Below are positions 1 through 7,877 of a stretch of DNA of 64,000 bases, in pieces. Position numbers and translations under genes: made by a program. The notes beneath the pieces were generated by a model. That model made no database searches and was not told where the DNA came from. It saw nothing but the letters and a program-made list of their open reading frames with translations. Source of the DNA: CBDFHJ01 sp965247635 (GTDB taxonomy: Bacteria; Chloroflexota; Dehalococcoidia; Lucifugimonadales; Australimonadaceae); contig CBDFHJ010000010.1 of NCBI GenBank assembly GCA_965247635.1, positions 806,001 to 870,000 of the forward strand. Reading direction: 5' to 3'. Positions within the stretch are counted from its first letter, which is position 1. The number at the start of each line of letters is the position of its first letter.

Positions 1-1008
1 TTCATAGTAGGCGGCCATGGCTGGGCTGGCGGTCAGCATGGCGGCGTCGTACTCCGAGAGGCCGTGCTCCGCTATGAAGCGGGCCTTCTTGGCCTCTGGC
101 AGCTCCGGTAGCCGCTCCGCTATTCGCGCTACCCACGCACGGTCCACGTGGAGGGGCGGCAGGTCGGGCTCGGGGAAGTAACGGTAATCGTGGGCGTGCT
201 CCTTGCTGCGCATGGAGAAGGTCTCGCCCCGCTCCTCCGACCAGCCGCGGGTCTCCTGGACCAGCGTCACGCCATCCTCCGCGAGCTGGGCCTGACGCGC
301 TACCTCGAACTGGAGCGCCCGGTACACGGCCCGGAAGCTGTTCATGTTCTTGACCTCGACCCGGGTGCGCAGCTCTGTGCTGCCCCTGGGGCGTATGCTG
401 GCATTGGCGTCGCAGCGAAAAGAACCCTCCTCCATGTTGCCTGTGGAAACGCCCAGGTACTGAAGAATGGAGCGCAGCTTGATCAGGTACTGTCGCGCTT
501 CCTCCGGCGACCGCAGGTCTGGCTCGCTCACCAGCTCCATGAGCGGCACGCCGGAGCGGTTGACGTCCAGCAGGCTGTAGCCGACGCCGCTGCTGGGGTC
601 GGTCCGGTGGAAGAGCTTGGCCACGTCCTCCTCCAGATGTACGCGGGTTATGCCGATGCGCCGCACCTCCCCGTCCAGCGTGACGTCCAAGTGGCCACCC
701 ACGCACAAGGGCAGGTCGTACTGAGAGATCTGGTACCCCTTCATCAGGTCGGGGTACGGGTAGTTCTTCCGGTCGAACTTGGTGTCCTCGGAGACGGTGG
801 AGTGTAGGGCCAGCCCGGTCACGATCACTGCCTCCGCCGCTTGCCGGTTGATCACGGGCAGAGTACCAGGCAGGCCAAGGCAGACGGGACACACGCGGCT
901 GTTGGGAGGCGCCTGCTGGTAGTCGGCCGGGCAGGCGCAGAACATCTTGCTGCGGGTGCGCAGCTGAGCGTGGACTTCCAGGCCGATGACGGACTCGTAG
1001 TCGGTCAT
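1..1008 (-). CDS. gatB: Asp/Glu-tRNA(Asn/Gln) amidotransferase subunit B, 5' part
   Basis: GatB is the amidotransferase subunit of the GatCAB complex, which converts Glu-tRNA(Gln) and Asp-tRNA(Asn) to Gln-tRNA and Asn-tRNA in the cytoplasm. Reading the minus strand from the ATG at 1006-1008 gives an N-terminus MTDYESVIGLEVHAQL, the conserved GatB start, followed by a Cys-rich zinc-binding segment (FCACPADY, then VCPVCLGLPG). The family signature FDRKNYPYPDLMKGYQISQ and a later VEVKNMNSF segment are also present. The frame is open for 336 codons and runs off the left edge; full GatB is about 480 residues, so roughly the last 140 are missing. A dispersed repeat copy lies just upstream. Confidence 0.96.
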   Translation of the reverse strand, partial: MTDYESVIGLEVHAQLRTRSKMFCACPADYQQAPPNSRVCPVCLGLPGTLPVINRQAAEAVIVTGLALHSTVSEDTKFDRKNYPYPDLMKGYQISQYDLPLCVGGHLDVTLDGEVRRIGITRVHLEEDVAKLFHRTDPSSGVGYSLLDVNRSGVPLMELVSEPDLRSPEEARQYLIKLRSILQYLGVSTGNMEEGSFRCDANASIRPRGSTELRTRVEVKNMNSFRAVYRALQFEVARQAQLAEDGVTLVQETRGWSEERGETFSMRSKEHAHDYRYFPEPDLPPLHVDRAWVARIAERLPELPEAKKARFIAEHGLSEYDAAMLTASPAMAAYYE

Positions 1009-1024
1009 GAGGCCAGTATAGCAG

Positions 1025-1145
1025 GACGTGTCCTGCACCTACTTGCGGTGTCCCCGTGCTCGACGCCTAGCACTCGCTGTCAAGCCCTCGCCGGGACGCC
1101 TTGCCCAAAAGAAACGGTGGACCGGGGTGGGTTGGGTGGGAAAAA
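1025..1145 (-). repeat. dispersed intergenic repeat, copy A
   Basis: Read on the minus strand this has the same order of blocks as the copies near 3085, 32470, 34075, 41036 and 53945: a CCCACCC block, a GCAAGGCGTC block, then GGGACACCGCA followed by an imperfect GGTCCAGGG-like inverted repeat. It lies directly upstream of gatB and reads toward it. Confidence 0.6.
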
Positions 1146-1289
1146 CAACCCAGAGGCTTGCACTACTATTTGATTTGCCTGAGGGATTCCTCTTTCCGCT
1201 TACGTCGGATTCGGAATGACGGGCTGGCGGCCTCGACTAGTCGGTCCGAAGGACTCCGGACTCCTTCGGAGGGCACCTGCTTGCGAGGT

Positions 1290-1375
1290 CCCCATGGTTC
1301 GACAGGCCTGTCCTGAGCGAAGTCGAAGGGCTCACCATGAACGGCCATAACTCCGCTCATCCTGGGCTTGTCGAA
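1290..1375. repeat. TTCGACA-type dispersed repeat
   Basis: Contains GGTTCGACAGGCCTGTCC and GCTCACCATGAACGG, words that recur near 38838, 39955 and 53800. It is non-coding and palindrome-rich. Confidence 0.5.
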
Positions 1376-1425
1376 GGATCAAGCCCTCACCGGAGGAACG
1401 AAGTCCGCGTGAGTGCCATAAATGG

Positions 1426-1453
1426 AAAACGCCCTCCTCGTCGAGGAAGGCGT
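1426..1453 (-). terminator. rho-independent terminator (minus strand)
   Basis: On the minus strand a hairpin with arms ACGCCTTCCTC and GAGGAGGGCGT is followed by a short T run. It sits upstream of gatB, not after a recognisable gene, so it may end a small RNA or act as a leader attenuator. Confidence 0.5.
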
Positions 1454-1592
1454 CTCCTAGAGACAACGGTCTTAGACCCTCAGGTACCTCCAACCGCTGA
1501 ACCTCTCCTGGCCTGGAGATTATCACGGGTCGTCTGAGAGTTCAACATACCAGAGGCTGGCTACGGCAACACCCCCAGTGGGGACTCTTGGG

Positions 1593-2960
1593 GAGGTTAC
1601 GTCAATGGGTGTGTAAACGACATCAGGCGGCGACCTTCTCAGCCGTTGATTCAATGGCGATTCCATCCGCATACTGTGCACCGAGATAGACGTCTTCGAT
1701 CAACTCAGGGGCCTTCAGACGCCTGAAGCGCTGTTCGGCGACCATCAACATTTTCCAGATCACCACTATCGCCCGATCGACCCTCTTGCAGCGCTTGGCG
1801 GCATCGGTCCGAAGCCTGAGGGCCGCGAAGGGTGATTCTACCGGGTTCGTCGTGCGAAGGTGCCCCCAGTGCTCCTTTGGGAAGTCATAGAAGGTGACCA
1901 TGCGGTCCCAGTCCCGCTCCAAGGCCTCTGAGGCCGCCTCGTAGGAATGGTCGCCGCACCACCTGGTGAACACCGTCCTGAGCCGCTCAGCCTCTGTCCG
2001 AGTCGGCGCGTAGGGGATAGTACGCAGCATGAGCTTGGCCTGGTCCTGTTGTCGCTTTGGAAGCTTGGCGAGCACGTTTACGATCTTGTGGTTCCAGCAG
2101 CGTTGCTCTGCCGCCTGCGGATAGACGTTGCGCAGAGCTCCCCAGATGCCCAGGTGTCCGTCCCCAACCACCAGCCTCGAGCACTCCAGCCCGCGGCGCC
2201 TCATGTCCCTGAGCACATCGGACCAGTTCTCTGTGGACTCCCTGTATCCGGGAACAGCGCTCACCACCACCTTGCTCCCGTCGCTCAGGGCCGCCACCAC
2301 CACCAGTACTGCCGCCTTCTCCTTCTCAAGACCAGCCTTGACGTAGACTCCATCCACCCACATGTAGACCACTTCCAGGTCATCTAGGGGCCGGCTGCGC
2401 CATTGGGCAAGCTCATCGTTCCACTTGGACTTCAACCGGGCCACCGTGCTCGCCGATACCGGTGCGTCCTCTCCCAGCAGCCCCCGCAAAGCCAGATCGA
2501 AGTCGCCTTCGGATAGACCGTGCAGGTACAGCTCGGGGATCAACTCAGCAACCTTCCTGGTCCTGTTGACGAACAGCGGCAGCAGCCGGCTCTCGAACTG
2601 CTCCTCGGTATCGCGGACTCGCGGCCGCCTCAGCTGTATCGTTCCCGAACTCAGCGTAAGCCTCCGGGCTCTGCCGTATCCGTTCCGATAGCCGGTATCG
2701 TTGTCCGAGTCGGATCTGAGCGCCGACTTCGCCCTTCCCAGAAACGCCGTCACCTCCTCCTCCAGCAACTCCTGGATCAGCCTCTGGACCTGGCTTCGCA
2801 CCCAATCCTCCAACTGCTCCCACTCCGGCCTTGACTCCGACCTACTCTCAGTGCTTTCCTTCCTCATGGGCGGTCTATCTCCTCTCTTGGGCCTCGAGCC
2901 CGTGTTGTTCAGAGAGAGGGTACACCGCCTGACTGTTTACACACTTTTTGAAGATACCTC
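1593..2960 (-). mobile_element. IS256-family insertion sequence, left copy
   Basis: The element is 1368 bp with imperfect terminal inverted repeats (tips GAGGT...ACCTC, with GTGTGTAAAC about 15 bp inside each end) and one transposase gene. It is nearly identical to the copy at 3214-4581 in opposite orientation. Its outer flank is CTCTTGGG (1585-1592) and its inner flank CCTTGCCG (2961-2968). These do not match each other, but each matches the reverse complement of a flank of the other copy. Confidence 0.93.
1623..2867 (-). CDS. IS256-family (Mutator-like) transposase
   Basis: This 414-residue transposase has the usual IS256 length. Visible family features are the DDE catalytic acidic residues in MWVDGVYVK and VVGDGHLGIWG, the CWNHKIVNVL segment, and a later NPVESPFA region with the C-terminal acidic residue. 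It should act in cis on the ends of this element. It differs from the other copy at only a few positions (for example Ser versus Pro after LEC), so both copies are recent and probably intact. The gene fills almost the whole element. Confidence 0.96.
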   Translation of the reverse strand: MRKESTESRSESRPEWEQLEDWVRSQVQRLIQELLEEEVTAFLGRAKSALRSDSDNDTGYRNGYGRARRLTLSSGTIQLRRPRVRDTEEQFESRLLPLFVNRTRKVAELIPELYLHGLSEGDFDLALRGLLGEDAPVSASTVARLKSKWNDELAQWRSRPLDDLEVVYMWVDGVYVKAGLEKEKAAVLVVVAALSDGSKVVVSAVPGYRESTENWSDVLRDMRRRGLECSRLVVGDGHLGIWGALRNVYPQAAEQRCWNHKIVNVLAKLPKRQQDQAKLMLRTIPYAPTRTEAERLRTVFTRWCGDHSYEAASEALERDWDRMVTFYDFPKEHWGHLRTTNPVESPFAALRLRTDAAKRCKRVDRAIVVIWKMLMVAEQRFRRLKAPELIEDVYLGAQYADGIAIESTAEKVAA

Positions 2961-3066
2961 CCTTGCCGTGAAACGCCTTGAGGTCCAGCGGCCGGTCGCT
3001 ATTCAGCCACTGGAGGCCCTCGGGAAAGTCCGGCGCGTTCACGGTACCGGCGTATTTGGTCGCCAT
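2961..3066 (-). pseudogene. 5' fragment of split thioredoxin/NHL-repeat gene
   Basis: From the ATG at 3064-3066 the minus strand reads MATKYAGTVNAPDFPEGLQ and on to AFHGK at the IS junction, 35 codons plus one base. This is the usual N-terminus of NHLRC2-like thioredoxin/NHL proteins. Undoing the inversion of 2961-3213 and removing one copy each of the IS and of CGGCAAGG joins this fragment in frame to GTG CTC CTG at 4589, giving HGK-VLLLDFW and a protein of about 486 residues. In the current arrangement the fragment reads into the left IS and cannot make the protein. Confidence 0.9.
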
Positions 3067-3084
3067 CACGCCCCCTAGGCGGCC

Positions 3085-3213
3085 CCCCGCAGAGTCCAGG
3101 ACGTGGCCCTGGACCCATATGCGGTGTCCCTATCGACAGAGTCAGCGAAGCGCTCGTAAGCCCTCGCCGGTTCGTCATTGGTGCAAGTTCCTTAGCAGGG
3201 CGCGGCCCAAGAG
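3085..3213 (-). repeat. dispersed intergenic repeat, copy B
   Basis: Contains GGGACACCGCA and GGTCCAGGG on the minus strand, just upstream of the 5' fragment of the split gene. It lies inside the inverted segment; before inversion it would have read on the plus strand toward that gene. The 5' end of this copy continues on the far side of the left IS (about 1570-1592). Confidence 0.6.
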
Positions 3214-4581
3214 GAGGTATCTTCAAAAAGTGTGTAAACAGTCAGGCGGTGTACCCTCTCTCTGAACAACACGGGCTCGAGGCCCAAGAGAGGAGATAGA
3301 CCGCCCATGAGGAAGGAAAGCACTGAGAGTAGGTCGGAGTCAAGGCCGGAGTGGGAGCAGTTGGAGGATTGGGTGCGAAGCCAGGTCCAGAGGCTGATCC
3401 AGGAGTTGCCGGAGGAGGAGGTGACGGCGTTTCTGGGAAGGGCGAAGTCGGCGCTCAGATCCGACTCGGACAACGATACCGGCTATCGGAACGGATACGG
3501 CAGAGCCCGGAGGCTTACGCTGAGTTCGGGAACGATACAGCTGAGGCGGCCGCGAGTCCGCGATACCGAGGAGCGGTTCGAGAGCCGGCTGCTGCCGCTG
3601 TTCGTCAACAGGACCAGGAAGGTTGCTGAGTTGATCCCCGAGCTGTACCTGCACGGTCTATCCGAAGGCGACTTCGATCTGGCTTTGCGGGGGCTGCTGG
3701 GAGAGGACGCACCGGTATCGGCGAGCACGGTGGCCCGGTTGAAGTCCAAGTGGAACGATGAGCTTGCCCAATGGCGCAGCCGGCCCCTAGATGACCTGGA
3801 AGTGGTCTACATGTGGGTGGATGGAGTCTACGTCAAGGCTGGTCTTGAGAAGGAGAAGGCGGCAGTACTGGTGGTGGTGGCGGCCCTGAGCGACGGGAGC
3901 AAGGTGGTGGTGAGCGCTGTTCCCGGATACAGGGAGTCCACAGAGAACTGGTCCGATGTGCTCAGGGACATGAGGCGCCGCGGGCTGGAGTGCCCGAGGC
4001 TGGTGGTTGGGGACGGACACCTGGGCATCTGGGGAGCTCTGCGCAACGTCTATCCGCAGGCGGCAGAGCAACGCTGCTGGAACCACAAGATCGTAAACGT
4101 GCTCGCCAAGCTTCCAAAGCGACAACAGGACCAGGCCAAGCTCATGCTGCGTACTATCCCCTACGCGCCGACTCGGACAGAGGCTGAGCGGCTCAGGACG
4201 GTGTTCACCAGGTGGTGCGGCGACCATTCCTACGAGGCGGCCTCAGAGGCCTTGGAGCGGGACTGGGACCGCATGGTCACCTTCTATGACTTCCCAAAGG
4301 AGCACTGGGGGCACCTTCGCACGACGAACCCGGTAGAATCACCCTTCGCGGCCCTCAGGCTTCGGACCGATGCCGCCAAGCGCTGCAAGAGGGTCGATCG
4401 GGCGATAGTGGTGATCTGGAAAATGTTGATGGTCGCCGAACAGCGCTTCAGGCGTCTGAAGGCCCCTGAGTTGATCGAAGACGTCTATCTCGGTGCACAG
4501 TATGCGGATGGAATCGCCATTGAATCAACGGCTGAGAAGGTCGCCGCCTGATGTCGTTTACACACCCATTGACGTAACCTC
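3214..4581 (+). mobile_element. IS256-family insertion sequence, right copy
   Basis: The element is 1368 bp, the same length as the left copy, in opposite orientation, with tips GAGGT...ACCTC. Flanks are CCCAAGAG (3206-3213) and CGGCAAGG (4582-4589). The right flank is the exact reverse complement of 2961-2968, the inner flank of the left copy. Insertion was into codon 36 of a thioredoxin/NHL gene. Confidence 0.93.
3307..4551 (+). CDS. IS256-family (Mutator-like) transposase
   Basis: A second 414-residue transposase, almost identical to the one at 1623-2867. It differs by Pro for Leu in ELPEEEV, Arg for Gln in the EERFES segment and Pro for Ser after LEC. The same acidic catalytic positions are visible. 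Its stop lies about 30 bp inside the right end. The frame one step away is open across the IS end into the disrupted host gene. Confidence 0.96.
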   Translation: MRKESTESRSESRPEWEQLEDWVRSQVQRLIQELPEEEVTAFLGRAKSALRSDSDNDTGYRNGYGRARRLTLSSGTIQLRRPRVRDTEERFESRLLPLFVNRTRKVAELIPELYLHGLSEGDFDLALRGLLGEDAPVSASTVARLKSKWNDELAQWRSRPLDDLEVVYMWVDGVYVKAGLEKEKAAVLVVVAALSDGSKVVVSAVPGYRESTENWSDVLRDMRRRGLECPRLVVGDGHLGIWGALRNVYPQAAEQRCWNHKIVNVLAKLPKRQQDQAKLMLRTIPYAPTRTEAERLRTVFTRWCGDHSYEAASEALERDWDRMVTFYDFPKEHWGHLRTTNPVESPFAALRLRTDAAKRCKRVDRAIVVIWKMLMVAEQRFRRLKAPELIEDVYLGAQYADGIAIESTAEKVAA

Positions 4582-5944
4582 CGGCAAGGTGCTCCTGCTG
4601 GACTTCTGGACCTACTGCTGCATCAACTGCATGCACATCATCCCGCACCTGCGCCGTCTGGAGCGGCACTTCCCGGAGGAGCTGGCGGTGGTGGGCGTGC
4701 ACTCCGCCAAGTTCGATCAGGAGCGGTCCACGGAGAACATTCGCCAGGCCATCATGCGCTACGGCGTCAGCCATCCCGTCGTCAACGACGCCGACATGCG
4801 CGTCTGGCAGGCATACGGCGTCCGCGCCTGGCCCACGCTGATGTTCGTCGGTCCCCAGGGCAAGGTCATCGGCAAGGTGGAGGGTGAGCTGACCTACGAG
4901 CAGGGCGTTCAGATTATCGGCGACATGGTCCAGGAGTTCCGCGCGGCGGGCTTGCTCCAGCCAGCGCCGCCCATCACCACCACGGAGCAGCCTCCGGCAT
5001 CTGTGCTGAGCTTCCCCGGCAAGGTGCTGGCCGACGGCGGAGTGGATGGCCTGGGAGCGCGGCTCTTCATCGCCGACTCGGGCCACCATCGGGTCCTGGT
5101 GGCCGGCCTAGATGGGCGTATCTCCATGGTTATCGGGAGCGGTAATGAGGGATTCGCCGACGGCTCGCTGGAGGGCGCCCAGTTCAACCGGCCGCAGGGC
5201 ATGGCGCTGAGGGGCGACACGCTCTACGTGGCCGACACGGAGAACCACGCGGTCCGGCGGGTGGACCTCAGGCAGGGAGTCGTGGAGACTATCGCGGGCA
5301 CGGGGCAGCAGGGCAGAGGGCCAGGCGCGGGAGGTGAGGCCACGCGCGTTGACCTCAGGTCGCCCTGGGATGTGGTAGTGGTGGGCGACAAGCTGCACAT
5401 CGCCATGGCCGGCAACCATCAGCTCTGGCCCTCGGTGGGAAGCGGGGCGGAGAACATCATAGACGGGCCGTTGACATCGGCGGCCCTGGCCCAGCCCAGC
5501 GGCATCGTGGAGGAGCACGGCGTCCTCTACTTCGCCGATAGCGAGACCAGTGCTGTTCGCACTGCCGACCTGACGGGGAGCGGCCGGGTGAGCACGCTGG
5601 TTGGCCGGGGGCTGTTCGACTTCGGTGACCGAGACGGCGACGGGAGCGGAGCGCGGTTTCAGCACCCGCTGGGCGTGGACGTGCGTGATGGAGTGGTGTA
5701 CGTGGCCGATACCTACAACAGCAAGGTGAAGCGGGTAGGCGCGCGGACTCGTTGGGTTGAGACGGTGGCCGGTACCGGCAGCCCCGGGCTGTTGGACGGA
5801 CCCCTAAGCGAGGCGCAGTTCTACGAGCCCGGCGGAGTCAGCCTGCTCGGCGAGCGGCTCTTCGTAGCGGACACGAACAACCACGCGCTCCGGGTGGTGG
5901 ACCTGGCCCAAGGCGTGGTGAGCACGCTGCCAGTGGATTTTTAG
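4582..5944 (+). pseudogene. 3' part of split NHLRC2-like thioredoxin/NHL-repeat protein
   Basis: The reading frame after the IS end gives GKVLLLDFWTYCCINCMH, a thioredoxin-like fold with the CCINC redox motif typical of NHLRC2-like proteins. A cis-Pro region follows (RAWPTLMFVG), then a beta-propeller of NHL repeats (for example GDTLYVADTENHAVRRVD, GVVYVADTYNSKVKRV, ERLFVADTNNHALRVV). The first 35 residues are missing here and lie at 2961-3066. An open frame beginning inside the IS (ATG at 4493) reads through to 5944 and would replace those residues with about 30 IS-encoded ones, so a chimeric protein is possible. The function of the family is not well defined; a redox or scaffold role is inferred. 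Confidence 0.9.
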
Positions 5945-6021
5945 GCGAGGGGGAGCCTTTCAGAACCGCTCCTCGGGGCGCTGGCTGCGTCCTTCCTGCC
6001 CGGTGCTACAATCCTCTGGCA

Positions 6022-7366
6022 ATGAGGTTCTCCTTTTTCTTGGTGGCGGTGGTCTTCCTGGGGACCGCTTGCGCCACCGGTTCCCTACCTACTCCGACCT
6101 TTGACCTTCAGGCAACTGCGTCGGGAGGAGCTACCGCCCCGATAGGGCTGGTGCCTACTCCCACCTCATCTCCGATTCCCACTCCCACCCTTGAGCCTCC
6201 CCCTTCACCCACCCCAACCCTTGAACCCACCCCCACCCTGACTCCGACCGCGCTTCCGACTCCCACGCCCACACTGACCGCATACGGACTGGATATGGTC
6301 TCACCGACCGCCATCACGTTTCTCAACAAGGCGCTGCTCCGTCGGGACTTGGGAGACGTGGACTTGCTCAATGACCTAGACCTGAGCCGGGACTACACGG
6401 AACAGTGTCTGCTGGGTTACCGCACGGCATGGAGGATCGTGCATGACGACTTCGAGATTGAGCAATCTGTCGTTCCCACGCTGTACCTGACAAGCTCTCA
6501 CGACACGATTCGAACCGCGATTGGCCGCGATATAGAGCATCCGGCCCCATTCCGCACTATTGGGCACGAGACCGCCCACTTGGCTCTCAGGCTACCCATC
6601 TCCTGGATTAGTGAAGGCGTCGCCGAGTACGTGGGGCATGCGACTAGTGATCAGGTGGACCCCACCCCAGACTATCTAGGCCGCCTCTACGATGCGTTGT
6701 CTGTGCGGAGGGCGGCATCGGTTTCTGGGGCTTACACAATTGAAGGCCTCTTGAATTGGGATTGGGGGGCAGCCACCTCGGGCGAGGCCGCGTTGTTCTA
6801 CGCTCAGTCGTGGTGGTTTACTGATTATCTGGTCGGTACCTTCGGCAAACAGGACATGCGTGGCTTTATCACGGTGCTGGGGCATAGCGGACTTTGACAC
6901 TGCCTTCCTGGAGTCCTTCGGTATCGACGCTGGGGTAGTCCTGGAGAACTTTCTGGTCGGCGCGCTCGATGGGTCTGGAGCGGGAGGGCCTATCGGCAAC
7001 TCGCTGTTTGAGATTGCTGAACTCACTACCGAGCACTCAACGTTGGTGGCGGAGTGTAACGCGTTGATAGCCGCGCCTGGCTCTGGTATCCCTAAACGGG
7101 CCGAGTGGCAGTGCTTGAGCGAGCGATATGTCGGCCTGAGCCAGCGAATGGCGACATTGGAGGTAAAGGCGCAAGTCCTTACTGCGCGCACCAGCTACGC
7201 TGTCGCATTTATTTGGTTCTCGGAAGCAGCCGAGTTCTACTCAAGTACTAGTGCGAATGCGGTGGCTTTAGGCAATGCGGCCTTGGCGGGAGGAAATACC
7301 GTGATGGGGGAGGGTAATGACCTGCTGAACGGCCTCGCGGGCCTGTACCTTTGGACCACGAGCTAG
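6022..7366 (+). pseudogene. gluzincin-type (peptidase MA-like) lipoprotein, frameshifted
   Basis: The N-terminus is a lipoprotein signal (MRFSFFLVAVVFLGTAC) followed by a Thr-Pro-rich stalk of about 60 residues. A metalloprotease domain then carries GHETAHLAL (HExxH) and, downstream, WISEGVAEYVG with the third zinc ligand Glu, as in peptidase MA / M1-like gluzincins. The first frame stops at 6895-6897. The conserved continuation, DFDTAFLESFGI and a helical C-terminal domain, lies in another frame to 7366. One missing base near 6881-6893 (a G in AGCGG) would restore a 448-residue protein. A TACAAT at 6007-6012 only 10 bases before the ATG suggests leaderless initiation. Confidence 0.75.
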
Positions 7367-7379
7367 CTTGGCCTCTCGC

Positions 7380-7408
7380 TTGACGCTCCACCAGGCGCAA
7401 CCTATACT
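7380..7408 (+). promoter_or_regulatory. sigma-70-type promoter of the tRNA-tuf operon
   Basis: TTGACG (7380-7385), a 17-base spacer and TATACT (7403-7408) precede tRNA-Thr. This is one of the best consensus promoters in the window and fits a strongly expressed translation operon. Confidence 0.8.
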
Positions 7409-7455
7409 CGTAGATAGTACGGCCTGGGGCCGTCCTTTTTTGTGTTGGGACGCCT

Positions 7456-7527
7456 GCCCGAGTAGCTCAACGGCGGAGCAGCCGATTTGTAATCGGCAGG
7501 CTGGGGGTTCGATTCCCTCCTCGGGCT
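7456..7527 (+). tRNA. tRNA-Thr (anticodon TGT)
   Basis: A cloverleaf folds with acceptor arms GCCCGAG and CTCGGGC, anticodon stem GCCGA/TCGGC around loop TTTGTAA (anticodon TGT), and T arm GGGGGTTCGATTCCCTC. The 3' CCA is not fully encoded. Confidence 0.93.
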
Positions 7528-7571
7528 CCGCTGCCCATGGCGGGAGCGGCCCCGTGGTCGGGCTGACAGGA

Positions 7572-7600
7572 TTGGCGGGCCCCTAGTGGTGTGCTACACT
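7572..7600 (+). promoter_or_regulatory. internal promoter before tRNA-Tyr
   Basis: TTGGCG (7572-7577), exactly 17 bases, then TACACT (7595-7600), with tRNA-Tyr starting 16 bases downstream. Confidence 0.6.
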
Positions 7601-7616
7601 ACTTCGGGTCTTACCA

Positions 7617-7704
7617 GGAGGGGTGGGTGAGTGGTTTAAGCCACCTGACTGTAAATCAGGCGCCCTGACGGGCTTCGGGGGTTCGAATCCCTCCCCCTCC
7701 ACCA
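7617..7704 (+). tRNA. tRNA-Tyr (anticodon GTA)
   Basis: A class II tRNA with a long variable arm. Acceptor arms GGAGGGG and CCCCTCC, anticodon stem CTGA/TCAG with loop CTGTAAA (anticodon GTA), T loop GTTCGAATC and encoded CCA. Confidence 0.93.
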
Positions 7705-7752
7705 GGAATCGGGGAGGCTCCGCGGTGGTGCGGAGGCGGTGCAGGAGCGCGA

Positions 7753-7828
7753 GCCCACATAGCTCAGGTGGCAGAGCACGTTCTTGGTAAGAACGAGGTC
7801 ATCGGTTCGAGTCCGATTGTGGGCTCCA
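7753..7828 (+). tRNA. tRNA-Thr (anticodon GGT)
   Basis: Acceptor arms GCCCACA and TGTGGGC, anticodon stem GTTCT/AGAAC with loop TGGTA (anticodon GGT), T arm with GGTTCGAGTCC and encoded CCA. It lies 49 bases before tuf, probably in the same transcript. Confidence 0.94.
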
Positions 7829-7877
7829 GAATAACGATACGCAGGAAGGTCAAGACAAACCCGGGAGGACCAGGCAG

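Larger units (their letters stand above)
1009..1592. other. gene-free stretch upstream of gatB
   Basis: No credible coding region is seen. The stretch holds a dispersed repeat copy in minus orientation (about 1025-1145), an inverted-repeat-rich TTCGACA-type repeat (about 1290-1375), a minus-strand hairpin with a T run (1426-1453) and the left target duplication of the first IS256 element (1585-1592). Confidence 0.6.

Noticed and set aside
2..892. 296-residue frame on the minus strand
   Set aside because: It is in a different frame from gatB, which is clear by homology. The composition is Arg/Gly/Pro-rich as expected for a shadow of a high-GC gene.
1332..1526. Short minus-strand frame upstream of gatB
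   Set aside because: It includes translated repeat words (LRQAQDE type) and crosses the terminator hairpin.
1585..4589. Composite transposon carrying the 253 bp between the IS256 copies
   Set aside because: The outermost flanks (CTCTTGGG and CGGCAAGG) do not match, as a composite insertion would require. Each matches an inner flank instead, which fits two insertions followed by inversion.
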